Source of the DNA: Akkermansiaceae bacterium
Lineage (GTDB): Bacteria; Verrucomicrobiota; Verrucomicrobiia; Verrucomicrobiales; Akkermansiaceae
Length of the DNA: 8,167 nt
Reading direction: 5' to 3'
Assembly (NCBI GenBank): GCA_023301335.1
Contig: JALZVA010000249.1
Coordinates: 1-8,167 of the forward strand
The translations under genes were made by a program, and so were the position numbers. Within the stretch, counting starts at the first letter, position 1. Each line of letters begins with the position of its first letter. The notes beneath the pieces were generated by a model that worked only from the letters and a program-made list of their open reading frames with translations, was not told where the DNA came from and did not search any database. Positions 1 through 6,973 of the stretch are shown piece by piece.

Positions 1-2678
1 TTACGAATCACCTCGATAGATTCCACTTCTTCAAGCGGGATCGATCCACCTTCTGCTGGAACAAATTCTACAAGGTCTTTAATCGTGATCGGGTGCGTCT
101 CGATAGTGGCTTTTACATAGCCTTCGTAGTCTTCTGCCTTACCAGATTTCACATAGGTGTGGAAGTTCTTGATCACATCTGTGGTGAGAGAGTGGCGTTC
201 TCCCTGCTTACGATAACGGTTATACCCGGGGTCACCGATAGGAAGTGGTGTCTCACTGGCGACTCCTCCTTCAAGAATATCTGTATATGCTGCCTTATGG
301 CGGATCATTGACTCCTCTGCTATCTCTAAGAAACCAATTCCTCCAATACGGGACTGACAACCTGTGAAGCAGATGTCCATGACTTCTTTGCCAATACCAA
401 CTGCTTCAAAGATTTGAGCACCTTGGTAAGAATTAAGCACAGAGATACCCATTTTTGACATGATTTTAAGCAGTCCTTTTTCAAGTGCTTTTCTGTAATT
501 TGTCATCGCCTTCTCTGGCGTCATATCTTCTCCGAGCTTGCCCTTGGAATCATTCGCAACCACTTGTCTCACGGTGGCATAACCAAGGTAAGGACAGACA
601 GCTGTAGCACCGAAGCCAAATAGCATAGCGATCGTATGCGTATCTTTCGCCTCGGCAGTCTCTACCACAATCGATGCACGCATGCGCTTCTTCACACGAT
701 TCAGGTGGTAGTGCACGGCACCTGTGACCATCAAGGCGGGGATGGCTACACGCTCGATACTTGCTTTCTTATCTGATAAAATGAGCACATCAATGCCTTC
801 ATCCACAGCTTTTTCGACTTCTGCACACACGCGCTCGATCGCTGGCTGCAATCCCTCTGCACCCTCAGTGAAGGCCCAGGTGGTATCAATCACACGATTG
901 ACGAATCCATACTCGTCCATCTGTTTAATACGGTCCATTTCCTGCTCAAGCAAGATTGCGGATTCAAGGTTGAGCACTTTTGCATGTTCAGGAGTCTCTC
1001 CTAAAATATTTTTCTCTGCACCTAGACCTGCGGAAAGTGACATCACAGCCCACTCACGAATCGGATCAATCGGTGGATTCGTCACCTGAGCAAAGAGCTG
1101 CTTGAAATATGTATAAAGAAGTCGTGGGTATGTTGACAGGACTGCTAATGGAATGTCACAGCCCATCGAGAAGACGGCTTCCTGAGCACCCTTAATCATC
1201 GGAGGAAATACCATGTCGAGCTCTTCTTCAGAGATCGCATTGGCCAGTTGCATCCGAGAGATTTTCACCTCATCATAGTCTTCGGTCGGCACAGTTGCCT
1301 CATGAGAAACATAGTCTTTGAGCTGCACTTGATTTTCATCTACCCAACGACCATACGGAGCTTGCTTGGCAAGGCGCTCTTTCACCTCACGGTCCAGCTC
1401 AAGTTTGCCAGTGGCGGTATTAGCGACCACAGTTTGTCCTGGCCCTAAACGACCTTTGGCAATGATCTTCTGCTCATCACACTCGATACAACCTATCTCA
1501 GAACCCACATAGAGGAGTCCATCCTCAAACAAGGCGTAACGCGAAGGACGCAGGCCATTTCGGTCAAGACCAGCACAGACTTTCACCCCATCTGTGAAGA
1601 CTAATCCAGCAGGTCCATCCCAAGGCTCAGCAAATGAGCGGTGGTATTGGTAGAAGTCGAATAACTCCTCAGAGATTTCATTATCATTCACATACGCAGG
1701 AGGCACGAGCATACACATCGCATGCTCAATTTCTCGACCTGAGAGAGTCAATAACTCTAGGCAGTGATCAAGTGACGCTGAGTCTGATTCCTTATCGCTC
1801 ACCAAATTTTTCACTAGTTCAATATCCTCTCCCCATATCTCTGACTCGAAGAACTCTTCACGTGAGCGCATCCAGTTTCTATTCCCTCTCACTGTATTAA
1901 TCTCTCCATTATGCGCCATCATGCGGAAAGGCTGACCAAGCGGCCAGGCTGGAAACGTATTCGTCGAGAAACGCTGGTGATACACTGCAATAGCGGTCTC
2001 AAAATCAGGGTTCTGCATGTCTAGGTAAAACGCACGCAGGGTCGCTGGCATCGCTAGACCTTTGTAGGAGATCAAGCGGCTAGAGAAGGACGGGATGTAG
2101 AAATTTTCAATATCCTCTGTTCCGTGCTCGACCATACGACGCACCAGATAAAGCTCTCTCTCAAACTTCAAACCATCCATCCCATCTGGGCGGGACGCGA
2201 TTAGGTGGAAAATGTTTGGGCATGATTTTTGCGCCTTTTTTCCTAGCTCTTCACGGGCTACAGGCACCTCACGCCAACCAATTATCGGGATATTACGACC
2301 GGCAAGGGCTTCTTCAGCTAAAGCTATGATTTGTTTAGACGCCGCCTCATTATCGTTGGGTAGGAAAAACACACCGACAGCTAGGTCATCTGCGTTTTCC
2401 ACCTTGGCTCCGAGCTTTTCCGCTTCTTTCTTAAATAACTTACGTGGGATTTGTGAGAGAATCCCAGATCCGTCTCCCGTCTTCATATCGGCATCCACCC
2501 CGCCCCGGTGTGTCATGTTACAGACTGACTCGACCGCTTTATTAAGGATATCAAAGGAAGGGATCCCATTAATATTCGCAATGGCTCCCATTCCGCAGTT
2601 ATCGCTTTCATTCGTAAAATCGTGGAGTGTACCTGTGGTATCAGGTGTTAAGGCTGAATAATATGGACTCTTCTTCAT
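1..2678 (-). CDS. gltB: Glutamate synthase large (alpha) subunit, N-terminal 892 residues, partial
   Basis: This is the large subunit of glutamate synthase (GOGAT), a cytoplasmic enzyme that makes two glutamates from glutamine and 2-oxoglutarate in ammonia assimilation. The minus-strand reading frame is open from the ATG at 2676-2678 to the left edge. The TAA visible at the edge is out of frame, so the gene continues outside. A short propeptide precedes Cys28 in 'DNCGMG', the expected class II amidotransferase nucleophile exposed by propeptide removal. 'THRGG' follows shortly after. 'HNGEINTVRGNRNW' begins at residue 256 and is the conserved glutaminase core. The central-domain hallmark 'NPPIDPIRE' begins at residue 534. 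'SRIGGIG', near residue 776, marks entry to the FMN/synthase domain. Full-length family members have about 1500 residues, so roughly 600 are missing, including the Fe-S cysteines. The electron donor (NAD(P)H via GltD, or ferredoxin) cannot be judged here. Only a weak purine stretch precedes the start. No frameshift was seen. Confidence 0.97.
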   Translation of the reverse strand, partial: MKKSPYYSALTPDTTGTLHDFTNESDNCGMGAIANINGIPSFDILNKAVESVCNMTHRGGVDADMKTGDGSGILSQIPRKLFKKEAEKLGAKVENADDLAVGVFFLPNDNEAASKQIIALAEEALAGRNIPIIGWREVPVAREELGKKAQKSCPNIFHLIASRPDGMDGLKFERELYLVRRMVEHGTEDIENFYIPSFSSRLISYKGLAMPATLRAFYLDMQNPDFETAIAVYHQRFSTNTFPAWPLGQPFRMMAHNGEINTVRGNRNWMRSREEFFESEIWGEDIELVKNLVSDKESDSASLDHCLELLTLSGREIEHAMCMLVPPAYVNDNEISEELFDFYQYHRSFAEPWDGPAGLVFTDGVKVCAGLDRNGLRPSRYALFEDGLLYVGSEIGCIECDEQKIIAKGRLGPGQTVVANTATGKLELDREVKERLAKQAPYGRWVDENQVQLKDYVSHEATVPTEDYDEVKISRMQLANAISEEELDMVFPPMIKGAQEAVFSMGCDIPLAVLSTYPRLLYTYFKQLFAQVTNPPIDPIREWAVMSLSAGLGAEKNILGETPEHAKVLNLESAILLEQEMDRIKQMDEYGFVNRVIDTTWAFTEGAEGLQPAIERVCAEVEKAVDEGIDVLILSDKKASIERVAIPALMVTGAVHYHLNRVKKRMRASIVVETAEAKDTHTIAMLFGFGATAVCPYLGYATVRQVVANDSKGKLGEDMTPEKAMTNYRKALEKGLLKIMSKMGISVLNSYQGAQIFEAVGIGKEVMDICFTGCQSRIGGIGFLEIAEESMIRHKAAYTDILEGGVASETPLPIGDPGYNRYRKQGERHSLTTDVIKNFHTYVKSGKAEDYEGYVKATIETHPITIKDLVEFVPAEGGSIPLEEVESIEVIR

Positions 2679-2742
2679 GACGTTCTATCTTGAATTTTTT
2701 AGCTAAGTACTTGCTAATAGCAGCTGCACTTTGCTCATGAAA

Positions 2743-2769
2743 TAAATACCAAGTCCTCTAGATTGCCAA
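2743..2769 (-). promoter_or_regulatory. Possible gltB promoter
   Basis: On the minus strand a TTGGCA (2769-2764) is followed after 15 bases by TATTTA (2748-2743). TGG precedes the latter, giving a partial extended -10. It lies about 65 bases before the gltB start, a plausible leader length. The 15-base spacer is shorter than the usual 17 and the -10 matches only partly, so this is a weak candidate in an AT-rich region where chance matches are common. Confidence 0.25.
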
Positions 2770-2992
2770 GAATTTAATGTACCATGAAGCTGAATTTCCC
2801 CTTTTAAGAAAAAGCATCATTTAGAGTGTTTTTTGAACTCTAGCCACTAGCACCTCTCAAAACTTCATAAAAATAGATGTGTTTTCAGAAATCCTTCCAC
2901 CTTTATGGTATTATTTTTCAATATTATACACAGATCGTGCTCTACTTCATATGATAAGAAGTAAGCTTATTTGTTTTTCTTGCAAGATTCGC

Positions 2993-3030
2993 TCTTACTA
3001 CAGTGTATAAATCTTACTACAGCGTATAAA
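2993..3030 (+). repeat. Tandem 19-bp direct repeat (two copies), candidate operator
   Basis: TCTTACTACAGTGTATAAA (2993-3011) is followed immediately by TCTTACTACAGCGTATAAA (3012-3030). The copies share 18 of 19 positions and have no spacer. Each contains a short dyad: TACA-G-TGTA, perfect in copy 1 and with one mismatch in copy 2. The 19-bp period is close to two helical turns, so both copies face nearly the same side of the DNA. This suits cooperative binding of a regulator, but no regulator gene is in the window. Each copy ends in TATAAA, so the repeats could instead carry -10-like elements; I found no well-spaced -35 for either. They lie 177-214 bases upstream of the export operon start. 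The repeat itself is certain; the function is inferred. Confidence 0.75.
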
Positions 3031-3099
3031 ATTTCACCAGATTACCATGACCTCATATCCTATAAAGCCTAGCTTTTTCTCTCTCGCTGTAAATCATTT

Positions 3100-3108
3100 T
3101 GCTATAGT
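3100..3108 (+). promoter_or_regulatory. Candidate extended -10 promoter for the export operon
   Basis: TGCTATAGT fits the extended -10 pattern TG-N-TATANT used by the housekeeping sigma factor. No good -35 lies at the right distance; the expected place is pyrimidine-rich (CTCTCTC-like). Extended -10 promoters can do without a strong -35. Transcription would begin near 3115 and give a leader of about 92 bases containing the inverted repeat at 3129-3168. The 19-bp repeats would then lie about 70-110 bases upstream of this element, a reasonable place for an activator. Assigned by inspection only. Confidence 0.4.
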
Positions 3109-3128
3109 CCAAAAGCCTCAGTATCTAT

Positions 3129-3168
3129 AGGTAGCTCTTTCTTGACCTATCTGAATAAGAGACTACCT
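3129..3168 (+). promoter_or_regulatory. Bulged inverted repeat in the leader of the export operon
   Basis: AGGTAGCTCTT (3129-3139) pairs with AAGAGACTACCT (3157-3168). This gives 11 base pairs with a single bulged A at 3162 and a 17-base loop. The right arm ends 38 bases before the GTG start of the TolC-like gene. No U-run follows directly (TGCCGTAACTTTT comes next), so it is not a typical intrinsic terminator. It could be a leader RNA hairpin affecting translation or stability, or a DNA operator. The pairing is seen directly; the role is inferred. Confidence 0.5.
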
Positions 3169-3206
3169 TGCCGTAACTTTTAAAACGCTCATTCCTCCAT
3201 ACTCAC

Positions 3207-4832
3207 GTGATACACCTGCTCACCACACGCAACACCACACGTAGCTTCTGTTTACTCACAGCAGCCCTGCTTGCTTCCTGTACTCCTGGACATCACCTTC
3301 ATAAAGTGGACGAGGAAGTATACCAAATCCTCAAACAAGCCGAGAATGACGTCTACGGAAAAACCTCAAATACTTCCAATTTTTCAATTAAGGCAACCCA
3401 AGCAGGTTCTTCTACAAAAAAGGTAACCAATGCCAAGCTGATGAAAATTTCAGCTACATCAGGTAACATCACTCTCAATCTCGCAGAAGCTCTCCAATAC
3501 GCAGTCAAACACAGTAACCAGTATCAAAGTCAAAAGGAAGCCCTCTACCTGACAGGACTGAATATGAGCGATGCCAAAATACCCTATGGCTGGGGTCAAC
3601 GCAGTAGCGTTGGTGTCTCACGTGATAGAAGCTCAACAGGAACTCAGACGCTTTCTGTCGACTCCAACCAATCCGTCAACACTCTCTTTGCCGCTGGAGG
3701 CTCCGCGGGGCTAACCCTCGCTAACGATCTTCTAAAATTCTTTACTACGGGTGCAGACCGCTCCATCGGTTCGGTCGTTAGCTTCACATTAATGCAGCCT
3801 CTACTCCGTGGACGAGGAGCAGAAATCGCCGCCGAAGGACTCACCCAGTCCTATCGTAACGTCATTTACCAGATGCGAACTTATGAAGATTTCCAAAGAA
3901 CCTTTTTCAGAGAAATCGTCATCGACTACCTAAGCATCCTCAGGCTTGAACAAGAAGTAGATAATGAGCAGCAAAACTTGGCATCACGTAAAGAAAATTT
4001 TGAATATCTCAAAGCTAGATCTATCGACCGAGAAGCTCCCAATGAAGTCTCTGATGCGGAACAAAACTTTCTCCAAGCAGAAATCCGCCTCATCAATGCT
4101 AGATCAAACTACGCTTCTTCTCTCGACAACTTTAAGGTCACTCTAGGTATGCCGGCTGGGATGACTCTTACCCTCAATAGCAAAGAACTCGAGCGCATCA
4201 CCAATGCCGGCCTCTCTAAGCTAAACCTTAACGAGCACTCTGCCTATAAATTAGCACTAAAAAACCGAGGGTCTCTACTCAATGAGATTGACCAATTTGA
4301 GGATGATCGCCGAGATGTCATCATCGCTGCCGATGATCTACGAACCCAGTTAGACTTCGTCTCAAATGCCTCTATTGCAAACAGTGGAGATCGCTGGGAA
4401 AGGCTCAACTTCAACGACATTAGTGCAGGCGTCGGCATAGAGCTTGATCTACCAGTAAATCGTGAACGTGAACGTAATGGCTACAGGAGAAGCCTCATTA
4501 CCTTTCACGCCTCTGCACGTTCCCTCAGACAAGCGCATGATGAGCTCAAGAACCTCATCCGTCTTCGACTCCGCCAGCTAGAGCAGTTTAAAAATAACTA
4601 TGAAATTCAATTAGGTGCATTAGAGCTCGCTAAAAAACAAGTAGAGGGAGATCAGCTTCGCCTCAAAGCAGGCACCCTCATCTTCCGAAGACTTAGTGAA
4701 TCTCAAGATGCTCTCATCCAATCAAGAAACTCTGTCACCCTCGCCTTAGTAAACTACCAAGACAGCAGACTCAGGCTTCTCTCTGAGTTAGGTATCCTTG
4801 ATATAAACAAATCAAATTTCTGGCTTAAATAA
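3207..4832 (+). CDS. TolC-like outer-membrane efflux lipoprotein
   Basis: This 541-residue protein is predicted to be the outer-membrane factor of the export complex, a trimeric beta-barrel and alpha-helical duct of the TolC/OEP family. The start is GTG at 3207. An in-frame stop lies at 3174-3176 with no other usual start codon between, so GTG is the only reasonable upstream choice. The N terminus is a lipoprotein signal: Arg residues, a hydrophobic stretch, then lipobox LASC with Cys25. The next residue is Thr rather than Asp, which fits outer-membrane sorting under the enterobacterial rule. A Ser/Thr/Lys-rich linker covers about residues 50-85. The first OEP repeat begins near 'LNLAEALQYAVKHS' (90-103) and has long helices at 210-310. 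The second begins near residue 345 with helices at 430-520. 'MQPLLRGRG' (196-204) is typical of the family. The first of four closely packed export genes, it has no Shine-Dalgarno site. Family assignment is firm; the substrate is unknown. Confidence 0.92.
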   Translation: MIHLLTTRNTTRSFCLLTAALLASCTPGHHLHKVDEEVYQILKQAENDVYGKTSNTSNFSIKATQAGSSTKKVTNAKLMKISATSGNITLNLAEALQYAVKHSNQYQSQKEALYLTGLNMSDAKIPYGWGQRSSVGVSRDRSSTGTQTLSVDSNQSVNTLFAAGGSAGLTLANDLLKFFTTGADRSIGSVVSFTLMQPLLRGRGAEIAAEGLTQSYRNVIYQMRTYEDFQRTFFREIVIDYLSILRLEQEVDNEQQNLASRKENFEYLKARSIDREAPNEVSDAEQNFLQAEIRLINARSNYASSLDNFKVTLGMPAGMTLTLNSKELERITNAGLSKLNLNEHSAYKLALKNRGSLLNEIDQFEDDRRDVIIAADDLRTQLDFVSNASIANSGDRWERLNFNDISAGVGIELDLPVNRERERNGYRRSLITFHASARSLRQAHDELKNLIRLRLRQLEQFKNNYEIQLGALELAKKQVEGDQLRLKAGTLIFRRLSESQDALIQSRNSVTLALVNYQDSRLRLLSELGILDINKSNFWLK

Positions 4833-4842
4833 TTTTCAAGTA

Positions 4843-6282
4843 ATGAAAAAAGTAATTACAATCACTCTCATCTGCTTAGTCTTAGGGCTTTTTCTCTATT
4901 TTCAATTCAGCGGAAAAAAAGAAAATCCTAATGCTCTCCTAGAATTTGCCAAAGTCAGTAAAGGTGAATTAATCATCTCCGTCAAAGAAAGTGGCTATTT
5001 AAACTCTGTAGAAGAAGAGGAAATTAAAAACGAGCACACCTCAAAGAAGCTAAGTATCATTGAAGTGGTAGAAAACGGCACCTTCGTTGAAAAGGGTGAC
5101 TTATTAGTAGAGCTAGACTCCGCACCACTCGAAGAGGAAAAATTCGTGCGTGAAGAAAAACTTCTCCTTGCTCAAACAGAATTATCTGAAGCGAACAACA
5201 CCCTATCTATCACTAAAAGTGAAGCTGAAAGCGCCATCAACAAAGCATCTAGTGAGATCGACTTCGCACAAATTGACCTCACTAAATTTAAAACCCTAGA
5301 CAAGACCAGGCAGCTTGAAGAAGCCTTAGCAGAAATAGCTACGGCAAAAGATGAACTCAAACTCTCTGAACAAACTTACACAGCTACACTAGAGCTAGCC
5401 GAAAAAGGCTTTGAAACAAAAAGTAAAGTAGAACGAGATAAACTCGACCTCTCTGCAAAACAAAAAACACTAGGATCTTCTGAAGCTAAATATGAGGCAC
5501 TTAAAGAATTTGATCTCGTTAAAGAGTCACTCGAACTTGAGCGTGCACTGAGCGAGACTAAAGCTAGCTTAGATAGAGCTAAGCGTGACGGGGATAATAA
5601 AGTCCAACGTGCAGAAGCAAAAGTTCGAGGAGCCGAAGCAACAGTAACAAGCGCACAAGAAGCGCTCACTCAAATTCAAGAAGAAATCTCCCAAACAAAA
5701 ATCTACGCACCTATCACAGGCTATGCCCTTTACCCTTCTCAAAAGGGTCAATCAGAAAGTCCACAAATTGCCAAAGGACAAGCAGCTTTCCGCAATCAAA
5801 CCTTACTAAGAATCCCCAACATGAGTGATATGAAGATCGACGTTCAAGTGGCTGAACACTTAATTAACGATCTACAGGTTGGTCAAAAAGCCGTCGTAAC
5901 TATCGATTCTTTAAAAGACCAAACTTTCGGGGCTACGGTAAGTAACGTCGCCCTCATGCCAGCTTCCCAAAGTTATTGGACGCGAGCAGGAACTCAGAAA
6001 TACACAGTCGTAGTCAATGTGAATGATGCTGAACTCCCAGATAATATCAAACCACAGATATCAGCATCTACAGAAATCTTTATAGAGCGTATCCAGGACG
6101 CACTCTTTGTCCCCGTTCAAGCAGTGCACACAGAGCAAGGAAAGCAAGTCGTTTACCTTAAAGCTAATAATGAACATGGCTGTACACAACAGATCGTTCA
6201 AATTGGTAAAATGAACACGAATAACATCCAGATCATCAGCGGCTTAAAAGAAGGTGACGAGGTCCTCATTTCTGAACCATAA
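4843..6282 (+). CDS. HlyD/MacA-type periplasmic membrane-fusion (adaptor) protein
   Basis: This 479-residue protein should link the inner-membrane ABC transporter to the outer-membrane duct. Residues 4-20 form a hydrophobic N-terminal anchor after 'MKK', with no lipobox. The first half of the lipoyl domain is at about 38-95 ('VVENGTFVEKGDLLVELDS', 75-93). The second half is at about 283-325, with the family hallmark 'IYAPITGYAL' (287-296). Between them, residues 96-286 are a charged Ala/Glu/Lys/Leu-rich coiled coil. The likely hairpin tip is near 185-196 ('LAEKGFETKSKV'), where Leu185 and Thr192 sit at about the positions of the Leu and Ser of the TolC-contact motif but the Arg is absent. A beta-barrel (about 328-420) and a membrane-proximal domain (421-479) follow. 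The coiled coil makes it about 100 residues longer than E. coli MacA. It starts 10 bases after the previous stop and no clear Shine-Dalgarno site is present. The cargo cannot be inferred. Confidence 0.93.
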   Translation: MKKVITITLICLVLGLFLYFQFSGKKENPNALLEFAKVSKGELIISVKESGYLNSVEEEEIKNEHTSKKLSIIEVVENGTFVEKGDLLVELDSAPLEEEKFVREEKLLLAQTELSEANNTLSITKSEAESAINKASSEIDFAQIDLTKFKTLDKTRQLEEALAEIATAKDELKLSEQTYTATLELAEKGFETKSKVERDKLDLSAKQKTLGSSEAKYEALKEFDLVKESLELERALSETKASLDRAKRDGDNKVQRAEAKVRGAEATVTSAQEALTQIQEEISQTKIYAPITGYALYPSQKGQSESPQIAKGQAAFRNQTLLRIPNMSDMKIDVQVAEHLINDLQVGQKAVVTIDSLKDQTFGATVSNVALMPASQSYWTRAGTQKYTVVVNVNDAELPDNIKPQISASTEIFIERIQDALFVPVQAVHTEQGKQVVYLKANNEHGCTQQIVQIGKMNTNNIQIISGLKEGDEVLISEP

Positions 6283-6286
6283 GTAA

Positions 6287-6973
6287 ATGATCGAACTCGA
6301 GAATATAGGGAAAGACTTCGTCTTAGGTGACCAAACTGTTCAAGCCATTAAGTCTTTGGACCTCACTGTCACCCCAGGTGAGTACCTCGCGATCATGGGT
6401 ACCTCAGGCTCAGGAAAATCCACACTTCTTAATATCCTAGGTTGCTTGGATGCACCATCACGAGGTAATTACCTCATTTCAGGTAAAAACACCACCTCTC
6501 TCAACGACGACGAGCTCTCTACCCTCAGAGGAAAAACCATCGGCTTTGTCTTTCAGTCCTATAATCTGCTCCCTCAATACACGGTGATTGAAAACATTAC
6601 CCTCCCCCTTCTTTACCAGCCTGAGGGTGTTAACCCAGAGAAAATTGCGTATGCAAAAGAACTCGCTAAACTCGTCGGTTTAGAAGACCGACTAGGCCAC
6701 CGACCAACTGAACTCTCCGGAGGGCAGCAGCAGAGAGTCGCCATCGCCCGCTCCCTGATTAACGATCCTCTCATCATCCTAGCAGATGAACCTACAGGAA
6801 ACCTCGACACGCAAACAGAACAAGAAATCCTAGCCTTATTCGACACTCTACAAGAGCGGGGAAAAACGATCATCGTCGTCACCCACGAGCAAGAAGTTGG
6901 GGAACGCGCCAAACGCGTCGTCGTGATGCGAGACGGAGTCATCATTAGTGATAAAGAAAATGCTCATGGGTAA
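6287..6973 (+). CDS. MacB/LolD-type ABC transporter ATP-binding protein
   Basis: This complete 228-residue ATPase belongs to the ABC family that partners FtsX-fold permeases (MacB, LolD, FtsE). All catalytic elements are visible: Walker A GTSGSGKST (38-46, Lys44), Q-loop Gln90 in 'FVFQSYNLLP', signature LSGGQQQR (143-150), Walker B 'LIILADEP' with Asp167 and Glu168, D-loop GNLD (171-174) and H-loop His200. It should dimerise on the cytoplasmic face and power the adjoining permease by ATP binding and hydrolysis. The gene begins 4 bases after the adaptor stop and overlaps the permease by 8 bases, which supports one transcript and translational coupling. In E. coli MacB the ATPase and permease are fused; here they are separate, as in many other phyla. 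LolD proteins look very similar, but the adaptor and outer-membrane factor next door favour a MacAB-TolC-like exporter over lipoprotein sorting. Confidence 0.95.
   Translation: MIELENIGKDFVLGDQTVQAIKSLDLTVTPGEYLAIMGTSGSGKSTLLNILGCLDAPSRGNYLISGKNTTSLNDDELSTLRGKTIGFVFQSYNLLPQYTVIENITLPLLYQPEGVNPEKIAYAKELAKLVGLEDRLGHRPTELSGGQQQRVAIARSLINDPLIILADEPTGNLDTQTEQEILALFDTLQERGKTIIVVTHEQEVGERAKRVVVMRDGVIISDKENAHG

Larger units (their letters stand above)
2679..3206. other. Divergent intergenic region between gltB and the export operon
   Basis: This 528-bp stretch separates two genes transcribed away from each other, so it should hold promoters for both. It is AT-rich, and I find no open frame with a credible start and protein-like composition. 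Structure is concentrated in the half next to the export operon: a tandem 19-bp repeat (2993-3030), an extended -10-like element (3100-3108) and a bulged inverted repeat (3129-3168). The half next to gltB (about 2780-2930) shows only AT-rich sequence with no feature I can name. No tRNA-like or riboswitch-like fold was recognised by eye. Confidence 0.8.

Noticed and set aside
1..3. TTA at the left edge, which reads TAA on the minus strand and could look like the gltB stop
   Set aside because: It is out of the gltB frame: the codons fall on 3-5, 6-8 and so on, and the last complete codon encodes Arg. The domain content also shows that about 600 residues are still missing.
724..1089. Plus-strand open frame of about 120 codons within gltB
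   Set aside because: It lies antisense to a strongly conserved enzyme gene, its translation is Ser-rich without domain character, and it has no supporting start signal.
2212..2661. Plus-strand open frame of about 149 codons antisense to the gltB 5' end
   Set aside because: The opposite strand encodes the glutaminase domain with its catalytic Cys28; the antisense product resembles no protein family I know and is a frame shadow.
2939..2959. Possible degenerate third copy of the 19-bp repeat (GCTCTACTTCATATGATAAG)
   Set aside because: The match needs a one-base gap and agrees at only about 14 of 20 positions in an AT-rich region, so chance is an adequate explanation.
2954..2970. ATAAG...CTTAT inverted repeat followed by a T-rich stretch, resembling a terminator
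   Set aside because: The stem is only five AT-rich base pairs with a seven-base loop, and no gene ends nearby on that strand. It is too weak to call.
3142..3169. TTGACC followed by TACCTT as a promoter close to the operon start
   Set aside because: The -35 is good, but the -10 matches only three of six positions with a 16-base spacer, and the whole element lies inside the inverted repeat. The extended -10 at 3100-3108 is a better match.
5376..5669. Minus-strand open frame, very Ser/Leu-rich
   Set aside because: It is a shadow of the Glu/Lys/Ala-rich coiled-coil coding sequence, whose reverse complement naturally reads as Ser, Leu and Phe.
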